NCBI RefSeq assembly: GCF_903969135.1
Contig: NZ_LR824569.1
Coordinates: forward strand, 3,927,001 to 3,991,000
DNA from: Chryseobacterium sp. JV274
GTDB lineage: Bacteria; Bacteroidota; Bacteroidia; Flavobacteriales; Weeksellaceae
Length of the DNA: 64,000 bases
Reading direction: 5' to 3'
How positions within the stretch are numbered: position 1 is the stretch's first letter; each line of letters opens with the position of its first letter. Below the pieces are notes generated by a model, which was not told the origin of the DNA, made no database searches, and worked only from the letters and a program-made list of their open reading frames with translations. Made by a program: the position numbers and the translations under genes. Positions 24,858 through 33,914 of the stretch are shown one piece after another.

Positions 24858-25655
24858 ATGAAAAAGACGTTTTCTGAGGAAGATCTGATAAAGAATCTAA
24901 GTTTATATTATCTGAACAGGCATTTGAAAAAAAAGCCCATAGAGAAGTATCACCGTACCATAGACGAATCTCCGCTTCATGACCGTGAAAAATACAGAAA
25001 GAAATCCGAGATTCTACTTCTCAATTCTTTTATGCATCACTTCCCCGAAGTGAAATTTGAAAACCTTACCTGCGAGAGCCCAGACTTTATCGCAAAGCTA
25101 AACGACAAAAAAATTGGAATAGAACTGACTGAAGTAATCAATCATCTGGAAATGAAAAAAGTGGAAAGTACTTTGAATAAAATGTTCCGTCAGGCAGAAA
25201 TATTATTAGAACAGGAAGACACTACGAAATATCGTGGTGTTTATTTTTTAGAATTCCACCAGGAAACTAAATTTGATCATCTTGAAGCACAGCAGGAAAA
25301 TATTATTAATATCTATAAAAGCATCAAGAAAAATAAAGCCATGGGTTGTGTAAAAAGCATAAGAAAATCTTTTCACCGGAGAAATGTCTTTATCACTCAT
25401 GAATATAACATGAACCTTTTTGATGAACTCTGCTCGGAAAAAATCCTGGAACTCATTGAAAAGAAAAATGAAAAATTTCCTTACTACGATACCTCAGTGG
25501 ATGAATGCTGGCTGGTAATTGTTTCAGATATGAATTCTATTGCTTCAAGATATACCTTTATCCAGGATAAAGAACATTTGACGGAAGTAAAGAGTCCTTT
25601 CCATAAGATATTCCATCTCGAAAATCTGTGCGGGAATATTACAAGTATAAAATAA
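24858..25655 (+). CDS. Hypothetical protein with PD-(D/E)XK nuclease-like core
   Basis: The 265-aa soluble protein is highly charged. Around residues 75-95 it has CESPDFIAKLNDKKIGIELT, followed by EV. This looks like the PD...(D/E)-x-(E/L) core strand pair of restriction-endonuclease-fold enzymes (PDF, then GIELTEV), but the lysine of the motif is not obvious. The rest is helical and rich in Lys and Glu. The N-terminus is KKTFSEEDLIKNLSLYYLNR. There is no methyltransferase or partner gene nearby; the gene stands alone between glgP and the T9SS type B gene. The fold assignment is by eye and tentative. Confidence 0.6.
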   Translation: MKKTFSEEDLIKNLSLYYLNRHLKKKPIEKYHRTIDESPLHDREKYRKKSEILLLNSFMHHFPEVKFENLTCESPDFIAKLNDKKIGIELTEVINHLEMKKVESTLNKMFRQAEILLEQEDTTKYRGVYFLEFHQETKFDHLEAQQENIINIYKSIKKNKAMGCVKSIRKSFHRRNVFITHEYNMNLFDELCSEKILELIEKKNEKFPYYDTSVDECWLVIVSDMNSIASRYTFIQDKEHLTEVKSPFHKIFHLENLCGNITSIK

Positions 25656-25767
25656 AATTTTGTTTATTTACACATTGGTTATTTCGTGCTTTAATTTGAA
25701 ATTGTATGAACTATTTTAAATTATTTGCTGTTTTGATTTGAAATAGTTTAAAATTATTTAGATTTTA

Positions 25768-25797
25768 TTGTTTGTAATTAAAATATGGGTATATTTG
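25768..25797 (+). promoter_or_regulatory. Promoter of the T9SS type B protein gene
   Basis: TTG (25768-25770), a 19-base spacer and TATATTTG (25790-25797) match the Bacteroidota consensus. The start codon is 57 bases downstream. Confidence 0.7.
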
Positions 25798-25854
25798 GTG
25801 TACGTTGAATATCAATACGATGTATAACTAATGAACCATAAAAACATGTAATCT

Positions 25855-27957
25855 ATGAGAAAACTTTTACTTTTCATACTTCTGTGCATCTCTCATACTT
25901 ATTATTCTCAGGCAGATTGTGCCACTGCATTGTCCGTCTGCGGAAACTCAAATATCACTTACAGTCCTACAGGATATGGTAATATAAAAGAATTGGTCAA
26001 CTCGGGAAGTTGTATAGACTTTACCGGAGAGCATAATTCCATTTGGTATAAAATTACGATTGCTACTGGAGGTACCCTTACTTTTGATCTTGTTCCGAAT
26101 AATCCGGATGCCGATTATGACTGGGCTATTTTTGGCCCTAATGTAACCTGTGGAAGCTTAGGCTCACCAATACGTTGTAATGCTGCAACAGTTATCGGGC
26201 CCGGTCCTGCTACAGGATTAAATATGACAAGTACTCTTTTAAGTGCTGCCGGAGGTTCTCTGACTCCTTATTGCAGATATATGGATGTTTTACCAGGGCA
26301 AACGTATTATTTGTTTATTGACAACTGGGTAAGCAGCACCAGTTCTACAACTGCTCCGTTTTCTTTGACATGGGGCGGAACTGCCACACTGGCTTCACCG
26401 TTTACAGATCCTAATATCCAGACGCAGCCGTTTAACCCTCCTGGAATTCCGGCGGCCAACCCTGCCGATCCGAGAGAAGTGGTAATATGCTCAAGTACAG
26501 CTCTGTTTGATTTTTCTACATTGTCTGCAGGAATTCTTAATGGAAATCAAAACTTTAATGTAAGTTACCATCTGAGTCAGAATGATGCTTTAACAGGGAA
26601 TAATCCTATTACAGCTCCAATCACAGTAAATACAACTACTGTTTACTATTACAGTATCAATTATACCGATCCAACCAATGCCACCAATCCGCTTAATAAA
26701 TGTAAACAGGTTGGGACATTTAAATTCAAAGACGGTTCTATTACAGTTAAGAATGTAACATTAACCGAATGTAACAATAATAATGCGGGTACAGCTTTAT
26801 TTGATTTAACCACAGCAGATGTTATTGGAAACCCAAATGTCACTAAGAAATATTATCACACGATGGCGGATCTCAATGCCGGTATCAATGAAATTACAAC
26901 TCCCATGGCATTTGTATCTGCAGAAGGGGTTGTTTATGTAAAAGTCATCTCTGAATTTGGCTGTACAGCAGTCGCGCAGATCACATTGAAGTTTTATCCG
27001 GTAGTTGTTGTGAATGAAGTGACATTAAGATCATGTTTCATCGAAGGCAATCCTTCCACAGCATCTTTCAATCTTGTAAATGCTTCGGTAACGGGTCAGA
27101 CGAATCCTACAAAAAAATACTATCCTTCAATGACGGATGCTGTCAATCAGACTAATGAGATTTTGAATGCTAATAATTATATTGCTCCAAATGGATTTGT
27201 ATATGTAAGAGTTTCCAATGCTCAGGGATGTTATGCAGTAGCCAGAATTACCTTAGTCGTTATTGCGCCGGTATATTCTGCTACTCTTAAAGATGTAACT
27301 ATTTGTGCAGAAGATCAGACCACGCTGGATGCGGGTGCAGGATTCAAAAGCTACGAATGGAGCACAGGAGCCACTACTCAAACGATCAAAGCAGGAATTG
27401 GAGTATATTGGGTAAAACTTAAAACCGGAGAATGTATTGCTACACAAACAGTAAAAGTACTTCCTTCCGAGCAGCCGGTTGTTTCCGGAATTGATATTTC
27501 TAATAATACAATTACGGTGTCCGTAACAGGAGGAAATCCGGCATATAAATATTCAATAGACAATATCATTTGGCAGGACTCCAATGTTTTTAATAATCTT
27601 TCAAGAGGAGATCATAAAGTATACGTAAAAGACGCTTACGATTGTGATCCCATAGAAATAGGAGTGGTTGTACCAAATTTGGTTAACGTGATAACCCCGA
27701 ATGCAGATGGCGTGAATGATGTGATTGATTATTCAGCATTAGGCAGCAAGCAAAACCTGATCATGAATATTTTTGACCGCTATGGAAACAAAATCTTCCA
27801 GGCAGATAAATCAAATGGCTATAAATGGGATGGTACACAGGGCGGAAGAAGAGTGCCTACCGGAACTTACTGGTATTCTATCACATGGAATGAAAATGAT
27901 AAAAATAATACAGCAATCAAATTTACAGGTTGGGTATTGGTGAAAAACAGGGAATAA
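25855..27957 (+). CDS. Secreted adhesin-like protein with T9SS type B sorting domain
   Basis: The 700-aa protein has a signal peptide (RKLLLFILLCISHTYYSQA). Residues 20-180 look like a pre-peptidase C-terminal/jelly-roll-type domain (WYKITIATGGTLTFDLVPN). Several beta-sandwich repeats follow (blocks with TLTECNNNNAGTALFDLTTA, then RSCFIEGNPSTASFNLVNAS). The last 85 residues form a gliding-motility-associated type B C-terminal domain: NVITPNADGVNDVIDY, then NIFDRYGNKIFQ and GTYWYSITW. It is therefore exported by the T9SS encoded near 40 kb. A surface adhesin role is likely. It has its own promoter and terminator. Confidence 0.9.
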   Translation: MRKLLLFILLCISHTYYSQADCATALSVCGNSNITYSPTGYGNIKELVNSGSCIDFTGEHNSIWYKITIATGGTLTFDLVPNNPDADYDWAIFGPNVTCGSLGSPIRCNAATVIGPGPATGLNMTSTLLSAAGGSLTPYCRYMDVLPGQTYYLFIDNWVSSTSSTTAPFSLTWGGTATLASPFTDPNIQTQPFNPPGIPAANPADPREVVICSSTALFDFSTLSAGILNGNQNFNVSYHLSQNDALTGNNPITAPITVNTTTVYYYSINYTDPTNATNPLNKCKQVGTFKFKDGSITVKNVTLTECNNNNAGTALFDLTTADVIGNPNVTKKYYHTMADLNAGINEITTPMAFVSAEGVVYVKVISEFGCTAVAQITLKFYPVVVVNEVTLRSCFIEGNPSTASFNLVNASVTGQTNPTKKYYPSMTDAVNQTNEILNANNYIAPNGFVYVRVSNAQGCYAVARITLVVIAPVYSATLKDVTICAEDQTTLDAGAGFKSYEWSTGATTQTIKAGIGVYWVKLKTGECIATQTVKVLPSEQPVVSGIDISNNTITVSVTGGNPAYKYSIDNIIWQDSNVFNNLSRGDHKVYVKDAYDCDPIEIGVVVPNLVNVITPNADGVNDVIDYSALGSKQNLIMNIFDRYGNKIFQADKSNGYKWDGTQGGRRVPTGTYWYSITWNENDKNNTAIKFTGWVLVKNRE

Positions 27958-27978
27958 CAATAAATATAAAGCATAGAT

Positions 27979-28006
27979 AAAACCACTTCGTTTGAAGTGG
28001 TTTTTA
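27979..28006 (+). terminator. Terminator of the T9SS type B protein gene
   Basis: AAAACCACTTC and GAAGTGGTTTT form the stem around a GTTT loop, then T residues. It lies 22 bases after the stop. Confidence 0.85.
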
Positions 28007-28045
28007 TTTTTAAAAGTTTTTAAATTAGTTATCAAAATAGAAAAA

Positions 28046-28636
28046 ATGAAAGACCTGTTTGTAAAACGTTTTGAATATTATAAATCCCTGGGAGATAAAA
28101 CATTTGGTCAGCTTACTGATGAACAGATGTTCTGGCAGCATAATGATGAAAGTAATTCTATTGCCGTCATTGTGAAGCATATTGCAGGAAATATGCTTTC
28201 AAGATGGACTAATTTTCTGACTGAAGATGGAGAAAAATCCTGGCGTAATCGTGATGGAGAATTTGTCAATACATTTACGACTAAAGAGCAGGTACTGGAT
28301 TTTTGGGAAAAAGGCTGGGAATGTTTTTTTGATGCTCTAGAAAAGATAAATGATGATAATATGTATTCAACAACTTATATCAGAGGGGAAGCTCACCCTG
28401 TTATTGATGCTGTTCTCCGCCAGCTGGCTCACTATCCTTATCATATCGGCCAGATTGTTTATATCGCTAAGATGATAAAAAATGAAGATTGGAATACACT
28501 GACTATTGCCAGAAACCGTTCTCAGGAATTTAATACAGAAATGAAAGGCAAGTTTTTAAATAATGAACCGGATGCCAATTCGTCACCCGTCTGCTTTCAA
28601 AACAGCCCTGAAGTAAGGGATGAATATAAACAATAG
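28046..28636 (+). CDS. DinB-like/DUF1572 family protein
   Basis: I chose the ATG at 28046 (MKDLFVKRFEYYKSLG), giving 196 aa. The frame opens upstream at 27992, but that stretch overlaps a terminator. The protein is a four-helix-bundle DinB-like hydrolase/transferase. It contains IVKHIAGNMLSRWTNFL, with a His in the first metal-ligand position, and QLAHYPYHIGQIVYIAKM with the downstream His ligands (LAHYPYHIGQI), as in DUF1572 proteins. Members bind a divalent metal and some act on thiols such as bacillithiol. The substrate here is unknown. It sits 66 bases upstream of mtaB but is a separate unit, since mtaB has its own promoter. Confidence 0.8.
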   Translation: MKDLFVKRFEYYKSLGDKTFGQLTDEQMFWQHNDESNSIAVIVKHIAGNMLSRWTNFLTEDGEKSWRNRDGEFVNTFTTKEQVLDFWEKGWECFFDALEKINDDNMYSTTYIRGEAHPVIDAVLRQLAHYPYHIGQIVYIAKMIKNEDWNTLTIARNRSQEFNTEMKGKFLNNEPDANSSPVCFQNSPEVRDEYKQ

Positions 28637-28648
28637 ATTGAATCAATC

Positions 28649-28677
28649 TTGGATTCTTATTAAAATTACTATCTTTG
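28649..28677 (+). promoter_or_regulatory. Promoter of mtaB
   Basis: TTG (28649-28651), an 18-base spacer and TATCTTTG (28670-28677) form a full match to the Bacteroidota consensus. The ATG is 25 bases further on. Confidence 0.85.
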
Positions 28678-28702
28678 CACCCATAAAATTCAGGAGTAAC
28701 AA

Positions 28703-30049
28703 ATGTCTACTTTTCATAGAACTGCCGCGTTTCATACACTTGGCTGCAAATTAAACTTTGCAGAAACATCTACTATTGCCCGTCAATTAACAGATGCTGG
28801 TTATGATAAGGTAAGTTTTGATGATAAAGCGAATGTATATGTTATCAATACATGTTCCGTGACAGAAAATGCTGACCGTGAGTGTAAAATGCACGTAAAA
28901 AGAGCAATGAAAGCCAATCCGGAAGGACTGGTAGTTATTGTTGGATGCTATGCACAATTGAAACCTGAAGAAATTTCACAAATTGAAGGGGTTGATCTCG
29001 TTTTAGGAGCAAAAGAAAAATTCAATATTCTTAGCTATCTTGATGATTTAGAGAAATCCGAAAGTGAAGGAATAGTTCACTCATGTGAAATTGAAGAAAC
29101 AGACTTCTTTATCGGAAGTTATTCTATTGGTGACAGAACCAGGGCTTTTCTGAAAGTTCAGGATGGCTGTGACTATAAATGTACCTATTGTACGATCCCG
29201 TTAGCAAGAGGAATTTCACGTTCTGATACTATCGAAAATGTTCTCAGAAATGCCACAGAAATTGCTGCAAAAGACATCAAAGAAATTGTTCTTACAGGGG
29301 TGAATATCGGTGATTATGGTAAAGGTGAATTCGGAAATAAAAGACACGAGCATACTTTCCTTGATCTTATTTCAGAACTGGATAAGGTAGAAGGGATTGA
29401 AAGAATCCGTATATCTTCTATTGAACCCAACCTTCTGAAAGATGAAAGTATTGAGCTGGTTTCTAAAAGTAAAAGCTTTGTTCCTCATTTTCATATCCCA
29501 TTACAGTCCGGAAGCGATGATCTCTTGAAAAAGATGAAACGCCGTTACCTGACAAAACTGTATAATGACAGAGTAAACAAGATCCGCGAGGTAATGCCTG
29601 ATGCGGCTATTGGTGTAGATGTTATTGTAGGATTTCCGGGAGAAACAGAGGAGATATTTATGGAAACCTATAATTTCCTTAATGAGCTTCCTATCACTTA
29701 CCTTCACGTATTTACCTATTCAGAAAGAGAAAATACGGAAGCCGCTGCAATGGAAGGTGTTGTTCCAATAGCTGAAAGAAAAAAAAGAAATAAAATGCTT
29801 AGAATTCTATCTGAAAAGAAGAAAATGGCATTCTATCAGACACAACTTGGAAAATCGCTTCCTGTTCTTTGGGAGCACGAAAATAAAGACGGGAAAATGT
29901 TTGGCTTCACAGAAAACTATGTGAGAGTTCAAAAAGACTTTGACCCTGCCTCAGTAAACAAAATCGAATTTCTAAATTTAGAAAAAATCCTGTCAGATGG
30001 CACGGTTTCAGTGCAATCTTCCTACCAAAATTTTTTAGCAAAAGCATAG
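28703..30049 (+). CDS. mtaB: tRNA (N6-threonylcarbamoyladenosine-37 C2)-methylthiotransferase MtaB
   Basis: This 448-aa radical-SAM enzyme adds a methylthio group to t6A37 in tRNAs reading ANN codons. Visible features are the N-terminal MTTase domain with cluster-binding cysteines (HTLGCKLNFAE, VINTCSVTENADREC, VVIVGCYAQL), the radical-SAM triad in GCDYKCTYCTIPLARG (C-x3-C-x2-C), and a C-terminal TRAM region. The cysteines carry two 4Fe-4S clusters, one for SAM cleavage and one for sulfur insertion. The HTLGCKLN start distinguishes MtaB from MiaB and RimO. Confidence 0.92.
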   Translation: MSTFHRTAAFHTLGCKLNFAETSTIARQLTDAGYDKVSFDDKANVYVINTCSVTENADRECKMHVKRAMKANPEGLVVIVGCYAQLKPEEISQIEGVDLVLGAKEKFNILSYLDDLEKSESEGIVHSCEIEETDFFIGSYSIGDRTRAFLKVQDGCDYKCTYCTIPLARGISRSDTIENVLRNATEIAAKDIKEIVLTGVNIGDYGKGEFGNKRHEHTFLDLISELDKVEGIERIRISSIEPNLLKDESIELVSKSKSFVPHFHIPLQSGSDDLLKKMKRRYLTKLYNDRVNKIREVMPDAAIGVDVIVGFPGETEEIFMETYNFLNELPITYLHVFTYSERENTEAAAMEGVVPIAERKKRNKMLRILSEKKKMAFYQTQLGKSLPVLWEHENKDGKMFGFTENYVRVQKDFDPASVNKIEFLNLEKILSDGTVSVQSSYQNFLAKA

Positions 30050-30102
30050 GCTCTTTGCAAAATTTCCACTAAATTTATTTTTAAACTTTAAATACTACAT
30101 TC

Positions 30103-31617
30103 ATGAGAGATAAGTTTTTATCTTGGGGAATTGTATTAGTAGCTGCTATATGGATTATAGCACTGCTGATCAGAGCGCATTATTGGATACCAACACTGTT
30201 ATCCGCAATTTATGCATTAGGTGTATACAATGCTTACCAGTCAAAACATGCTATTTTGAGGAACTTTCCTGTATTGGGATACTTCAGGTATTTTTTCGAG
30301 AGTATTTCACCTGAAATGCAGCAATATTTTATTGAGAGGGAGACAGACGGGAAACCGTTTCCAAGAAATCAGCGTTCTGCAGTATACAGACGTGCAAAAA
30401 ATTTAAGTGATACCGTGGCTTTTGGTACACAGCTGGAGGTTAATCACAGAAAATATGAAGGGATCAAGCATTCTATTTATGCAAAATCACCGTCAGAAGA
30501 GCTTCCGAGAGTATGGGTAGGAGGAGAACAATGTACACAGCCTTACCACGCCTCATTATTTAATATCTCAGCCATGAGTTTCGGAGCATTGAGTGACAGA
30601 GCTCAGATCTCCCTGAACAGAGGGGCCAAAAAAGGAAATTTTTATCACAATACAGGAGAAGGAGGAATTTCACCCCACCATATGGAAGGAGGTGACTTAT
30701 GCTGGCAGATCGGAACAGGATATTTTGGATGTCGTGATGAAGAAGGAAAGTTCAATCCGGAGCTTTTTGAAAAATATGCGACACTTCCTAATGTTAAAAT
30801 GGTGGAAATTAAATTATCACAAGGGGCAAAACCAGGACATGGAGGAGTTCTTCCAGGTGTAAAAAATACTCCGGAAATTGCAGCGATTCGTCACGTAACA
30901 CCAGGAATGACCGTTATTTCGCCACCATCGCATACCTCATTCTCTGATGCAGCCGGATTGCTAAGGTTTGTACAGCAGTTGAGAGAACTTTCAGGAGGAA
31001 AACCTGTAGGATTTAAGCTTTGTATCGGTGATACCAAAGAATTTGAAGATATCTGCGTTCAAATGAATGTTCTGAAAATTTATCCGGACTTTATTACCAT
31101 TGACGGAGCGGAAGGAGGAACTGGAGCTGCTCCGCCAGAATTCTCGGATGGAGTAGGTATGCCATTGGAACCAGCTTTGATATTTGTCAACAGAACACTT
31201 AATAACTATAATGTAAGACACAAACTAAGAGTAATTGCCAGCGGAAAAGTTCTTACCAGTCTGGATATTCTGAGAGCAATTTCGATGGGGGCTGATATGT
31301 GTAACAATGCAAGAGGATTTATGTTCTCTCTGGGATGTATTCAGGCATTGAGATGTAATACAAACAACTGTCCTACGGGAGTCGCTACACAAGATAAAAT
31401 GCTTATCAAAGGACTTGATGTGACAGATAAGGCAGAAAGAGTATATCATTTCCATAAAAACACCCTTCATACTTGCAATGAACTGATTGCCGCAGCAGGA
31501 AGAAGTTCTTACGAAGAAGTAGATGCTACCATGTTTATGAGAGGAGATGAATTTGACCACCTTGCAGATCTTTATTTCCCGGATATCTTAGGAAATGTGA
31601 AGCAGAAGGCAAGATGA
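30103..31617 (+). CDS. FMN-binding glutamate synthase family protein
   Basis: The 504-aa protein has one or two membrane segments at the N-terminus (LSWGIVLVAAIWIIALLI), followed by the FMN-binding barrel of glutamate synthase. Features are NTGEGGISPHH, the loop IKLSQGAKPGHGGVLPG, ITIDGAEGGTGAAPPEF, and the 3Fe-4S motif C412-x5-C418-x4-C423 near NNCPTGVATQ. It lacks the glutaminase and gltB alpha-subunit parts. The exact reaction of this stand-alone family is not established; it may use ammonia or another amino-group donor. It is 53 bases after mtaB with no terminator between them and could be cotranscribed. Confidence 0.85.
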   Translation: MRDKFLSWGIVLVAAIWIIALLIRAHYWIPTLLSAIYALGVYNAYQSKHAILRNFPVLGYFRYFFESISPEMQQYFIERETDGKPFPRNQRSAVYRRAKNLSDTVAFGTQLEVNHRKYEGIKHSIYAKSPSEELPRVWVGGEQCTQPYHASLFNISAMSFGALSDRAQISLNRGAKKGNFYHNTGEGGISPHHMEGGDLCWQIGTGYFGCRDEEGKFNPELFEKYATLPNVKMVEIKLSQGAKPGHGGVLPGVKNTPEIAAIRHVTPGMTVISPPSHTSFSDAAGLLRFVQQLRELSGGKPVGFKLCIGDTKEFEDICVQMNVLKIYPDFITIDGAEGGTGAAPPEFSDGVGMPLEPALIFVNRTLNNYNVRHKLRVIASGKVLTSLDILRAISMGADMCNNARGFMFSLGCIQALRCNTNNCPTGVATQDKMLIKGLDVTDKAERVYHFHKNTLHTCNELIAAAGRSSYEEVDATMFMRGDEFDHLADLYFPDILGNVKQKAR

Positions 31618-31633
31618 TCGTAAAATATTACAT

Positions 31634-31667
31634 AAAAAAACACCGCTATTGAGACGGTGTTTTTTTA
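31634..31667. terminator. Bidirectional terminator
   Basis: An A-run, stem CACCG/CGGTG with a nine-base loop and a T-run lie between the convergent glutamate-synthase-like and lipoprotein genes. Confidence 0.85.
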
Positions 31668-31681
31668 TTATGTGATTACTT

Positions 31682-32452
31682 TTATTGTTGTTGTTCTGAT
31701 GTTTGTTTCTCACCACTTGGTCTGTCCTCCCTTCCATAAATCTGAAAGTTGAATACAAAAGATTTGTTTCTGTAAGAAGTATTCAAGTACGGATAATGGG
31801 GGTTTCTGGCAAAAGCAGCTCTTGAAGGAACGATAATCACTCCCTGTAAGTTATAAGGAGCCTCACTAGAAGGATTATTGAATGCTTTGAACTTTTGTAA
31901 AGCTTCTCTGAAACCAGGGATTTGATAATAACTTGCTTTTTTTGCAGCATCAGGGGTAGTAACAGGGTCTAATATTGATTTCTTTGTGTAATAAAACATA
32001 GGGTCAATAACAGGGATACCAGTTCCGTCAATGGTATTTAAAAAAGCAGCTTTTGCTTGAAATGAAGTATTTCCATCAGAATTAACTGCCAGATAGGAGT
32101 ATACTCTTCCCATGATTTTGATAATATCTGTACTTTCAATGGTTTTTCCATCAGCTGGTGAAGGCTGGGCTCCACTTCTCATGATATAAATAGTTCCGGA
32201 AGGAAGTGTTATAGGAGACAACTCAGATAGTTTCTTTTCATTGTCATCCGCAGTATCTGTTGAACTGAAAGTTTTTATATTACCCTGCGCATCCAGATAA
32301 TTCTCATCCATGAATTTCTTAATGGCTTGATCATCATACGTGTTTTGTGTTGCAACGTCTTCCGGCTCTACATAAGGTTCTGTCGTATCATCTTTTTTAC
32401 AAGCAGAAAAACACAAAGATCCTGCAAGGATATATAAAAATATTTTTTTCAT
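31682..32452 (-). CDS. FKBP-like lipoprotein
   Basis: The 256-aa product begins with a lipoprotein signal (KKIFLYILAGSLCFSACKK) and lipobox FSAC. The C-terminal half resembles an FKBP-type peptidyl-prolyl isomerase: IIKIMGRVYSYLA, a bulge region with GFREALQKF, and VIIVPSRAAFARNPHYPY then FVFNFQIYG. These align with the FKBP pattern of G(F/W)xEGL, IPxxxAYG and FxIEL, though with differences. It may assist folding of surface proteins, as the flavobacterial GldI lipoprotein does. It has a glutamine-rich tail (EQQQ). It is not next to any gld gene here. Confidence 0.7.
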   Translation of the reverse strand: MKKIFLYILAGSLCFSACKKDDTTEPYVEPEDVATQNTYDDQAIKKFMDENYLDAQGNIKTFSSTDTADDNEKKLSELSPITLPSGTIYIMRSGAQPSPADGKTIESTDIIKIMGRVYSYLAVNSDGNTSFQAKAAFLNTIDGTGIPVIDPMFYYTKKSILDPVTTPDAAKKASYYQIPGFREALQKFKAFNNPSSEAPYNLQGVIIVPSRAAFARNPHYPYLNTSYRNKSFVFNFQIYGREDRPSGEKQTSEQQQ

Positions 32453-32507
32453 TTCAAAAAACTTTAATTACTTTACAAATAATATAACGGCAAAAGTATA
32501 AAAAATT

Positions 32508-32945
32508 ATGAGAATAGATAAATTTTTATGGAGCATTCGTTTTTATAAGACGAGAAATATTGCAGCAGAGGAGATTAAAAAGAATAGAGTTTCTATAGGA
32601 ACGTCTTCCGTAAAGTCATCTAAAGAGGTAAAAGAAGGAGATACTATTAAAATCCGTAAAAATCAAATTGATTATAAAATAAAGGTAATTCAGCTTCCTA
32701 AAAGCAGAATAGGGGCTAAATTGGTGCCTCTCCATATCCAGGATGTGACCGACAAAGAACAATATGAACTGTTGAAACTTCGTAAGATGTCACAAGACTA
32801 TTACAGAAATAAAGGAGAAGGAAGACCTACGAAGAAAGACAGAAGGGAAATGGATGATTATGTAGGTAACGACATCGCTTCAGACTTTACAGACTGGGAT
32901 GATTTCTTTGGAGAGACAGATAATGGAGAGGAAAACGAAGATTAA
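32508..32945 (+). CDS. S4-domain RNA-binding protein (Hsp15/HslR-like)
   Basis: The 145-aa protein opens with an S4 domain (MRIDKFLWSIRFYKTRNIAA, residues 1-65), as in Hsp15, which binds stalled 50S-peptidyl-tRNA after heat shock. A basic stretch (YRNKGEGRPTKKDRREMDDY) and an acidic tail (FFGETDNGEENED) follow. The pattern of a compact S4 domain plus a charged tail matches HslR-type proteins of Bacteroidota. It is divergent from the FKBP-like lipoprotein (55 bases between start codons) and convergent with aroK, with a shared terminator. Confidence 0.85.
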   Translation: MRIDKFLWSIRFYKTRNIAAEEIKKNRVSIGTSSVKSSKEVKEGDTIKIRKNQIDYKIKVIQLPKSRIGAKLVPLHIQDVTDKEQYELLKLRKMSQDYYRNKGEGRPTKKDRREMDDYVGNDIASDFTDWDDFFGETDNGEENED

Positions 32946-32950
32946 CATAA

Positions 32951-32985
32951 AAAATAAAAAAGCTCTAGAGATAGAGCTTTTCTAT
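32951..32985. terminator. Bidirectional terminator overlapping the 3' end of aroK
   Basis: AAAAGCTCTA (32958-32967) and TAGAGCTTTT (32972-32981) form a ten-base stem with a four-base loop between convergent genes. The aroK stop codon lies inside the stem. Confidence 0.85.
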
Positions 32986-33480
32986 TATTTCGTTGACAAT
33001 ATCTTCCGGTTCTCTGGAATCTGTACCTACAGTGAATTGTGCTTTACTGTAAAACTGATTTCTTTCAAATAAATGTTTAGCGATGAATTCAGGGAGGTCT
33101 TCATCAGATATATTGGCAATCAACGGTCTTTTTTCTTTCTGTTTTGAAAGCCTTTCAACCAATGTTCCCACAGAACTTCTTAAGAAAACACTTTTAGAGT
33201 TATGATTGATGATCTCCATATTATTGTAATACACAGGAGTCCCTCCGCCAAGACTTAAAACTACATTTTCTTCCGAAGCCAATATCTCTTCCAGGGCCTC
33301 TCTTTCCAGCTTTCTAAAGTAAATCTCACCCTTCTTTTCAAAAATTTCCGGGATGGTTAATTTATTTCTTCTGGAAATCTCTTTATCGAGATCAATCAGT
33401 TTAAAATCGATTTTTTCGCTTAATATTTTGGAAATGTGAGATTTGCCACTTCCCATGTATCCAATCAATGAAATTACCAT
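32965..33480 (-). CDS. aroK: Shikimate kinase
   Basis: The 171-aa protein is the usual size for AroK. It phosphorylates shikimate at the 3-hydroxyl using ATP, in aromatic amino acid synthesis. Motifs are Walker A GYMGSGKSHISK (residues 7-18), DLDKEISRRNKLTIPEIFE (shikimate-binding Asp), SLGGGTPVYY, and the lid region QKEKRPLIAN. The stop codon lies in a shared terminator. The tRNA promoter begins just upstream of its start on the other strand. Confidence 0.95.
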   Translation of the reverse strand: MVISLIGYMGSGKSHISKILSEKIDFKLIDLDKEISRRNKLTIPEIFEKKGEIYFRKLEREALEEILASEENVVLSLGGGTPVYYNNMEIINHNSKSVFLRSSVGTLVERLSKQKEKRPLIANISDEDLPEFIAKHLFERNQFYSKAQFTVGTDSREPEDIVNEIIEKLYL

Positions 33481-33512
33481 GAATTTTTTTTAAACAAATT
33501 TGCGAAAAAGTT

Positions 33513-33541
33513 TTGAGATAAAGAAAAAAGTCATATCTTTG
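33513..33541 (+). promoter_or_regulatory. Promoter of the tRNA cluster
   Basis: TTG (33513-33515), an 18-base spacer and TATCTTTG (33534-33541) give a full consensus match, 54 bases before the first tRNA. Confidence 0.85.
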
Positions 33542-33595
33542 CACCACTTAAAACAAGGGACATTACTTAAATGAAAACTTGATGAGTAAGTGACC

Positions 33596-33668
33596 GACTC
33601 GGTAGCTCAGCTGGTAGAGCAATACACTTTTAATGTATGGGTCCTGGGTTCGAATCCCAGCCGGGTCA
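33596..33668 (+). tRNA. tRNA-Lys (anticodon TTT), copy 1
   Basis: A complete cloverleaf: acceptor stem GACTCGG/CCGGGTC with discriminator A, D-loop GGTAGAGC, anticodon loop CTTTTAA (TTT at 33629-33631) and T-arm GGGTTCGAATCCC. The CCA end is not encoded. It is the first of three tRNAs in one transcript. Confidence 0.97.
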
Positions 33669-33703
33669 CAAGCAATAAAAATTACTGAACTTGTAATTTT
33701 ATT

Positions 33704-33786
33704 GCCTGCGTGGTGAAATTGGTAGACACGCCATCTTGAGGGGGTGGTTTCCTAAGGATGTGCTGGTTCGAGTCCAGTCGCAGGCA
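33704..33786 (+). tRNA. tRNA-Leu (anticodon GAG)
   Basis: An 83-base class II tRNA: acceptor stem GCCTGCG/CGCAGGC, anticodon stem CCATC/GGTGG with loop TTGAGGG (anticodon GAG), a variable arm, and T-arm GGTTCGAGTCC. CCA is not encoded. Confidence 0.96.
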
Positions 33787-33841
33787 CTGCAAAGAAAAAT
33801 TTATAATTAATATTGAAATTTATTTCATTTTAATTGTGGCC

Positions 33842-33914
33842 GACTCGGTAGCTCAGCTGGTAGAGCAATACACTTTTAATGTATGGGTCCTGGGTTCGAA
33901 TCCCAGCCGGGTCA
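33842..33914 (+). tRNA. tRNA-Lys (anticodon TTT), copy 2
   Basis: It is identical over its 73 bases to the first tRNA-Lys, and the identity extends a few bases upstream (CCGACTCGG). The order Lys-Leu-Lys suggests a local duplication. Confidence 0.97.

Noticed and set aside
27992..28045. N-terminal extension of the DinB-like gene
   Set aside because: It overlaps the terminator of the previous gene; the family starts at the ATG at 28046.
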